DNA of 64,000 nucleotides, from NCBI RefSeq assembly GCF_023078475.1, contig NZ_CP095741.1, positions 1,240,001-1,304,000 of the forward strand. Reading direction: 5' to 3'. Positions 59,353 to 64,000 of the stretch are shown one piece after another. The first letter of the stretch is position 1. Every line of letters starts with the position of its first letter. This DNA comes from Luteibacter aegosomaticola (GTDB lineage Bacteria; Pseudomonadota; Gammaproteobacteria; Xanthomonadales; Rhodanobacteraceae). The notes beneath the pieces were generated by a model. The model did not search any database. It was given only the letters and a program-made list of their open reading frames with translations, and was not told where the DNA came from. Position numbers and translations under genes: made by a program.

Positions 59353-60135
59353 TTAAACGCCCTTGAACGACGGCTTCCGGCGCTCGAGGAACGCTGCGGT
59401 GCCCTCACGCATGTCTTCGGTGGAGAAGGCGAGCGCGAAGCCCTGCGTTTCAAACGCCAGGCCCTGGTCGATCGCGCACTCGCCGCCTTCGATCACCGCC
59501 TCGAGGATGCCCTTCAGCGCGAGCGGTGCCGCGGCGGCGAGCTGGTCGGCCATCGCATCCACGGTGGCGTCCAGTTCTTCCGGCGCCACGACGCGGGTGA
59601 CGATGCCGAGGCGCTCGGCACGGGCCGCATCAATCTGCTGGCCCAGCAGGCACAGCTCGAGCGCCACGCCACGGCCCGCCAGGCGGGTAAGGCGCTGGGT
59701 GCCGCCAAAGCCCGGGATGAGGCCGAGGCCGATCTCGGGCTGGCCGAACTTCGCCTTCTCGCTGGCCACGCGCAGGTGGCAAGCCATCGCCAGTTCCATG
59801 CCGCCGCCCAGCGTATAACCCTGGATCTTCGCCACGACCGGCTTGTCCAGACGCTCGATGGTGAGCATCAGGTCCTGGCCAGCGCGCGAGAACACCTGCG
59901 CCTTCGCCGGTGTGAGGGTGGTCATTTCAGCGATATCCGCGCCTGCGACGAATGCCTTCTCGCCGGCACCCGCTAGCACCACCACGCGCACTGCATCGTC
60001 CTGCTGGGCCTGGCGGAAGGCCAGGGTCAGCTCGCCGAGCGTCTCACGGTTCAGCGCGTTGAGCTTGTCGGGGCGGTTGACGGTGAGGGTGCGAACGGCG
60101 CCGCGGTCGGCGGTGGTCAGGGTGCGGAAGGCCAT
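59353..60135 (-). CDS. Enoyl-CoA hydratase/isomerase family protein (crotonase)
   Basis: The 260-residue crotonase has the oxyanion-hole segments AGEKAFVAGADIAEM and GGGMELAMACHLRVA, and both hydratase glutamates appear in place (ELAMAC; FGQPEIGLGLIPGFGGTQRL), so hydratase activity in fatty-acid oxidation is likely. ATG 60135 starts the family motif AFRTLTTADRG; the frame upstream is not family-like. It stands alone, without thiolase or dehydrogenase genes. Confidence 0.88.
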   Translation of the reverse strand: MAFRTLTTADRGAVRTLTVNRPDKLNALNRETLGELTLAFRQAQQDDAVRVVVLAGAGEKAFVAGADIAEMTTLTPAKAQVFSRAGQDLMLTIERLDKPVVAKIQGYTLGGGMELAMACHLRVASEKAKFGQPEIGLGLIPGFGGTQRLTRLAGRGVALELCLLGQQIDAARAERLGIVTRVVAPEELDATVDAMADQLAAAAPLALKGILEAVIEGGECAIDQGLAFETQGFALAFSTEDMREGTAAFLERRKPSFKGV

Positions 60136-60278
60136 GGTGATTCCGGCGTGGGGGAAGACGGCGGATGGTAACAGGGGAACTCTTACCCTCCGAAGCCGTC
60201 TCAGGCATACGGGCACGGGGTGGCGTCGATGGACTATCCTCCACGCGTGCCCGGGAATCCGGGTCCACGGAGAACGGG

Positions 60279-60992
60279 ATGTCACCCTCGCGTCTGTTTG
60301 TCACCGCCATGGCCTTGTGCTGCGGCACGGCCATCGCCCAGTCAGCGCCCCAGGCGCCGGCTACTGGCGCGCCGGCTATCGACAAGACCAAGCTCTCGTA
60401 CGCCATCGGCTACCAGATTGGTACGCAGTTCGCGAACAGCGCCCAACCCGATGTCGATATCGCCATCCTGGTGAAGGCCCTGCAGGACGGTTACGCCAAG
60501 CGCGCTCCAGGCGTGCCGATCGATGTCATGCAGCAGCAACTGGTGAACTTCGACGCCAAGGTGCAGCGCGATTCCGTGGTGGAGTTCCGCCGGGTCGCCA
60601 CGGCCAACGCGCAGCGCAGCGCGGATTTCCTCGCGAAGAACAAATCGAAACCCGGCGTGGTCACGCTGCCGTCGGGTATCCAGTACAACGTGCTCGCGCG
60701 CGGCAACGGCGCACAGGCCCAGGTCACCAGCACCGTGGTGGTGAACTACCGTGGCGCCCTGATCGACGGCACCGAGTTCGACAGCTCCTACGCGCACGGC
60801 AAGCCGGTCACGTTCACCGTCAACCGGGTGATCCCGGGCTGGCAGGATGTGATCCCGCGCATGCACGTGGGTGATAAGTGGAAGGTGGTGATCCCGCCGC
60901 AGCTGGCCTACGGCGAACGTGGCGAATTGCCACGTATTGGCCCGAACGAGGCGCTGGTGTTCGAGATCGAACTGGTCGACATCCGCCAGTAA
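60279..60992 (+). CDS. FKBP-type peptidyl-prolyl isomerase, periplasmic (FkpA/Mip type)
   Basis: The 237-residue protein has a signal peptide (LFVTAMALCCGTAIAQ), an N-terminal helical dimerisation domain (KTKLSYAIGYQIGTQFANSA) and a C-terminal FKBP domain (VVVNYRGALIDGTEFDSSYA, VIPGWQDVIPRMHVGDKWKV, IPPQLAYGERG). It assists folding of exported proteins. ATG 60279 is preceded by CGGAG. Divergent from the crotonase gene. Confidence 0.92.
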   Translation: MSPSRLFVTAMALCCGTAIAQSAPQAPATGAPAIDKTKLSYAIGYQIGTQFANSAQPDVDIAILVKALQDGYAKRAPGVPIDVMQQQLVNFDAKVQRDSVVEFRRVATANAQRSADFLAKNKSKPGVVTLPSGIQYNVLARGNGAQAQVTSTVVVNYRGALIDGTEFDSSYAHGKPVTFTVNRVIPGWQDVIPRMHVGDKWKVVIPPQLAYGERGELPRIGPNEALVFEIELVDIRQ

Positions 60993-61003
60993 GCCGCCCG
61001 CGC

Positions 61004-61009
61004 TAGAAT
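61004..61009 (+). promoter_or_regulatory. -10 element (TAGAAT) ahead of the DUF1289 gene
   Basis: TAGAAT lies 10 bases before ATG 61020, so a transcript starting at the usual distance would have a leader of only a few bases. It also overlaps the alternative ATG at 61008. Confidence 0.4.
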
Positions 61010-61019
61010 GGCCGACGAT

Positions 61020-61211
61020 ATGGCCATCCTTCCCCCTCCGCCCACCAGCCTGCCCCTGACGCCGTGTACGGGCGTATGCCGGCTGGACGCGCGCGGGCTG
61101 TGCGAGGGTTGCCTGCGCACCGGCGGCGAGATCGCCGCGTGGCGCACCCTTAGCGATGAGGAGAAGCTGTGGATCATGGACGAGGTGCTCCCGCACCGGC
61201 AGGCCGGCTGA
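61020..61211 (+). CDS. DUF1289 small cysteine-rich protein
   Basis: A 63-residue protein with the DUF1289 pattern TPCTGVCRLDARGLCEGCLRTGGEIAAW...EEKLWIMDE (two parts), including four conserved cysteines that may bind metal. Function is unknown. ATG 61020 is favoured because the ATG at 61008 overlaps the -10. The TGA overlaps the Nudix ATG by one base, so the two are coupled. Confidence 0.8.
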   Translation: MAILPPPPTSLPLTPCTGVCRLDARGLCEGCLRTGGEIAAWRTLSDEEKLWIMDEVLPHRQAG

Positions 61212-61819
61212 TGGACGAACTCCTGGCCCGGCTGCACGGTGCGCTGCTTCCCCTGGAGGCTCCCCCGGGGCCGCACGGCTGGAACCATGACGATATGGTC
61301 CGGCTCATCGGTGATGTTCCGCGCCGGCGCGCGGCGGTACTCATCGGCATCCGCGACGACCGCGAGCAGAACGTCCTCTTCACCCTGCGCACCGACACCC
61401 TGCAACAGCATGCGGGGCAGGTGGCTTTCCCCGGTGGCCGCGTCGAAGCCGATGACGCCGACGTGGTCGCCACGGCGCTGCGCGAGAGCCGCGAGGAAAT
61501 CGGCCTTGATGAGCGCTTCGTCACCCCGCTCGGTTACCTCGACGCGATGGAGACCATCAGCGGCTTCAGTGTGACGCCGGTGGTGGCGCGCATCGCCGCC
61601 GATGCGCCGCTCACGCCGGATCCAGGCGAAGTGGCGGAAGTCTTCGAAGTGCCGTTCGGCTTTTTCACCGACCCGGCGAACCTGCGCCGGTACCGCATGG
61701 ATTTTCGCGGCCACAACCGCGAGATGGTCGAGTTCCTGCATGCGGGCTACCGCATCTGGGGCGCCACGGCCTCCATGTTGTTCAACCTGCTGAAGCGGAT
61801 GGGCCACCAGCCATGCTGA
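61211..61819 (+). CDS. CoA pyrophosphatase (Nudix hydrolase, NudL-like)
   Basis: Hydrolyses CoA and derivatives to phosphopantetheine and 3',5'-ADP. The 202-residue protein has the CoA-Nudix upstream signature LQQHAGQVAFPGGRVEADDA and the Nudix box with catalytic glutamates in ALRESREEIGL. One-base overlap with DUF1289 and a 7-base overlap with the rhodanese gene place it mid-operon. Confidence 0.88.
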   Translation: MDELLARLHGALLPLEAPPGPHGWNHDDMVRLIGDVPRRRAAVLIGIRDDREQNVLFTLRTDTLQQHAGQVAFPGGRVEADDADVVATALRESREEIGLDERFVTPLGYLDAMETISGFSVTPVVARIAADAPLTPDPGEVAEVFEVPFGFFTDPANLRRYRMDFRGHNREMVEFLHAGYRIWGATASMLFNLLKRMGHQPC

Positions 61820-62673
61820 TTTCACGCACCCTGATCGATGCGGCCACGGCCGCGAACCTGCCCACCGTCGATGTGCTCTTCGTCGATTGCCGCTTCGACC
61901 TGGCCGATGCGGGGAAGGGCGATCGCGATTACGCCGAAGCCCATATCGTAGGCGCGGTGCGTGCCGATCTCGACCGCGAACTCGCCGACATGGCCACGCC
62001 GGCCAACGGCCGGGGCCGCCATCCGTTGCCGGAACGCGCCGCGTTCGAGGCGTTCCTGTCGCGGATCGGCTGGCGGCCGGATGTGCAGGTCATCGCTTAC
62101 GACAACGCCGGTGGTGCGCTTGCTGCCGCGCGCTTCTGGTGGCTGGCACGGCTGGCCGGGCTCGAGAACGTCGCCGTGCTCGACGGCGGCTGGCCGGCAT
62201 GGCTCGCGGCGAAGTTGCCCGTCGACGACCGCGTGCCGGAGCGCACCGCGACCAGCGTGGAAGCCTGTTTCGATAACGCGGGTACGGTCTCCGCGGAAGA
62301 GCTCTCCGCGGAACTCGCGAGCGGCCGCTTCGTGCTACTCGATGCGCGCGCGGCGCCGCGTTACCGCGGTGACGTGGAGCCACTCGATCCGGTGGCCGGC
62401 CATGTGCCGGGTGCGCGCAACCGGCCGTTCGCCGATAACCTCGACGCGAACGGGCTTTTCCGTCGCCCCGAGGAACTGCGCAAGGCGTTCGAAGCGATCA
62501 TCGGGCCGCATGCGGCGGACGATGTCGTGCACATGTGCGGTTCGGGTGTTACCGCGTGCCACAACCTGCTGGCGATGGAATATGCCGGGCTTTGCGGGTC
62601 GCGGTTGTATGCGCCGTCGTGGTCGGGATGGGTTTCCGATCGTTCTCGGGCGGTGGCGACAGGGGATCATTGA
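61813..62673 (+). CDS. Two-domain rhodanese-type sulfurtransferase
   Basis: The 286-residue protein has an inactive N-terminal rhodanese domain (VLFVDCRFDLADAGKGDRDY, AYDNAGGALAAARFWWLARL) and an active C-terminal one with the catalytic loop MCGSGVTACHN. The CGSGVT loop is of the 3-mercaptopyruvate sulfurtransferase type rather than the thiosulfate CRKGVT type. Last gene of the DUF1289-Nudix operon and convergent with the oxidoreductase. Confidence 0.9.
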   Translation: MLISRTLIDAATAANLPTVDVLFVDCRFDLADAGKGDRDYAEAHIVGAVRADLDRELADMATPANGRGRHPLPERAAFEAFLSRIGWRPDVQVIAYDNAGGALAAARFWWLARLAGLENVAVLDGGWPAWLAAKLPVDDRVPERTATSVEACFDNAGTVSAEELSAELASGRFVLLDARAAPRYRGDVEPLDPVAGHVPGARNRPFADNLDANGLFRRPEELRKAFEAIIGPHAADDVVHMCGSGVTACHNLLAMEYAGLCGSRLYAPSWSGWVSDRSRAVATGDH

Positions 62674-62696
62674 TCCCGCGTCGCCGCTTCGTCGCT

Positions 62697-62722
62697 GATC
62701 GCGCGCAAGCGCGCTCCTACAA
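62697..62722. repeat. Single type A REP, supplying the oxidoreductase stop
   Basis: GATCGCGCGCAAGCGCGCTC then CTACAA, read on the minus strand as TTGTAGGAGCGC. The TAG at 62719-62717 is the stop codon of the oxidoreductase. It lies between two convergent genes. Confidence 0.82.
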
Positions 62723-63748
62723 CGGCACCGTCCGCCGTTCGCGCGCCGAAATCTGCGCGGCTTCGATCACACGGATCACGTCGCGCGCTTCCTGCGCGGA
62801 CACCGGCAGGTCGCCTTCGCCGCGAATCGCCGTTGCCACGCCTTCGTAATACTCGGTGTAACGGCCGGGTAGCGTATCGATCAGGGTGGTCGTGCCGTCG
62901 GCATCGGTGAACCGGCCGAACAGCGCGGGATCGTCTTCGCCCCAACCGGTGCCGCCGGGCCGCTTGCCTTCGCGCAACGCCGCTTCCTGGCCATCGATGC
63001 CGTATTTCACGAAGCTGCCGCCGTCGCCGTGCACGAGATAGCGCGGGCCGGGATCGCGGACGAGCACCGACGCGTGCAGCACCGCGCGCCGGTGGCCGTA
63101 GTCGAGCACCACATGGAAGTAGTCGTCGACTTTTGCGGCGGCACGTTGCTTCGTCACGTCGGCCGTGACCGCCTGGGGCACGCCGAACAGCACCAGGGCC
63201 TGATCGATGAGGTGTGCACCAAGGTCGTAGAGCAGGCCTGAGCCGGCCACCTGGGTCTCACGCCAACCCTGTTTGATTTCCGGGCGGAAGCGATCGAAAT
63301 GCGCCTCGAAGTAAACAACCTCGCCGAGGCGGCCATCCTCGACGAGGCGGCGTACGGTCAGGAAATCGTTGTCCCAGCGACGGTTCTGGAACACCGAGAG
63401 CAGCCGGCGCTTCTCGGCGGCCAGCGCGATCAGGGCCTGGGCCTCCGCGGTGTTCAGGGTGAACGGCTTATCGACCACCACATGCTTGCCGGCCTCCAGC
63501 GCCGCGCGGGCGAGCGGGGCGTGGGTGTCGTTGGGCGAGGCGATCACGATCAGCTGGAGGGACGGGTCGCTGATCAAATCTTGAGGATTTTCGTATGCCC
63601 GGGCCTCCGGGAAGTCGCGCGAAATCTCCTCGATCCGGCGGCTGCCGATGGCCGCGAGACGCAGGCCTTCGGCGGCGGCGATGAGCGGCGCATGGAAGAA
63701 AGCGCCTGCCGTGCCGTAGCCAATGAGTCCGGTAGGGATGGGGTGCAT
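62717..63748 (-). CDS. Gfo/Idh/MocA family oxidoreductase (YdgJ-like)
   Basis: A 343-residue NAD(P)-dependent dehydrogenase. The Rossmann start TGLIGYGTAGAFFHAPLIAA, the conserved EAGKHVVVDKPFTLN (catalytic Lys in the DKPF motif) and the second-domain GSGLLYDLGAHLIDQALVLF with the active-site Asp/His are visible. Substrate is probably a sugar or polyol but cannot be named. ATG 63748 is preceded by GGAGCGACC. The C-terminus ends at a REP. Confidence 0.88.
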   Translation of the reverse strand: MHPIPTGLIGYGTAGAFFHAPLIAAAEGLRLAAIGSRRIEEISRDFPEARAYENPQDLISDPSLQLIVIASPNDTHAPLARAALEAGKHVVVDKPFTLNTAEAQALIALAAEKRRLLSVFQNRRWDNDFLTVRRLVEDGRLGEVVYFEAHFDRFRPEIKQGWRETQVAGSGLLYDLGAHLIDQALVLFGVPQAVTADVTKQRAAAKVDDYFHVVLDYGHRRAVLHASVLVRDPGPRYLVHGDGGSFVKYGIDGQEAALREGKRPGGTGWGEDDPALFGRFTDADGTTTLIDTLPGRYTEYYEGVATAIRGEGDLPVSAQEARDVIRVIEAAQISARERRTVPL

Positions 63749-63845
63749 GGTCGCTCCGGGCGTGGACAGGCCCCAAGGGTAGCGCGGGCGACCTCAGCGT
63801 TTCGTTTAGGATCCTGCCCTTTGTCGCATGCCACCCGGTAAGTCC

Positions 63846-64000
63846 ATGAGTGCCCTCGAAATCGAAACCGCCCCCCGCGCCCGGCTCCCCCGCCAGATCC
63901 CCTTCATCATCGGCAACGAAGGCTGCGAGCGCTTCAGCTTCTACGGCATGCGCAACATCCTCACGCCCTTCCTGGTCATGTCGCTGCTGGCCTACCTGCC
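63846..64000 (+). CDS. Proton-dependent peptide transporter (POT/PTR family), N-terminal part
   Basis: Only 51 codons lie in the window. The start SALEIETAPRARLPRQIPFI is followed by IGNEGCERFSFYGMRNILTP, the ExxERFxYYG proton-coupling motif at the start of the first membrane helix of POT transporters. The remaining helices are beyond base 64000. Divergent from the oxidoreductase. Confidence 0.85.
   Translation, partial: MSALEIETAPRARLPRQIPFIIGNEGCERFSFYGMRNILTPFLVMSLLAYL

Overview
The window is a high-GC, densely coding, almost entirely housekeeping stretch of a gammaproteobacterial chromosome. The gene order hemA / TPR lipoprotein / lolB / ispE / tRNA-Gln / prs / rplY / pth / ychF, the zinc-free long S14, the long S7 and L25, the class II DAHP synthase and the dispersed 'GTAGGAGCGC-GCGCTTGCGC' palindromes all point to the Xanthomonadales side of the class, most likely Rhodanobacteraceae (Luteibacter/Dyella-like). 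That placement is inference from protein character and gene order; no database search was possible.

Layout. (1) 1-9540: start of prfA and hemA on the minus strand, then the divergent plus-strand group TPR lipoprotein, lolB, a GNAT acetyltransferase fused in frame to IspE, tRNA-Gln, prs, rplY, pth, ychF. (2) 9541-14800: an accessory-like interval with a YcgL/RlaP nucleotidyltransferase, a small membrane protein, an OhrR-type MarR regulator, a three-gene SpoIIE phosphatase / anti-sigma kinase / STAS partner-switching operon and an acyl-CoA thioesterase. (3) 14800-33340: tRNA-Tyr-Gly-Thr, tuf copy 1, tRNA-Trp, secE, nusG, rplKAJL, rpoBC, rpsL, rpsG, fusA, tuf copy 2. (4) 33340-47600: the S10, spc and alpha ribosomal protein operons through rplQ, including secY and rpoA. 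(5) 47600-64000: dsbB, DAHP synthase, CoA-transferase, divergent queG / nnr-tsaE, amidase, mutL, a DUF1684 protein, a crotonase, an FKBP, a DUF1289-Nudix-rhodanese operon, a Gfo/Idh/MocA oxidoreductase and the start of a POT peptide transporter cut by the window end.

The genes are dominated by translation, transcription and protein export (ribosomal proteins, EF-Tu, EF-G, RNA polymerase, NusG, SecE, SecY), with cell-envelope (LolB, amidase), metabolite repair (Nnr), tRNA modification (QueG, TsaE), mismatch repair (MutL) and redox-folding (DsbB) functions around them. No phage, insertion sequence, CRISPR array or obvious horizontally acquired island is visible.

The less ordinary signals are the GNAT-IspE fusion with a five-copy 17-bp array at its promoter; two REP palindrome families that share head and tail but have different stems, and that supply the stop codons of three genes; two tuf copies that differ at roughly 40 residues instead of being near identical; a 36-bp divergent queG/nnr promoter in which both genes look leaderless; structured gaps with a promoter-like sequence inside the spc operon; and an 18-nt element shared by the leaders of the str and S10 operons. 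I did not see a convincing entirely new multi-gene system.
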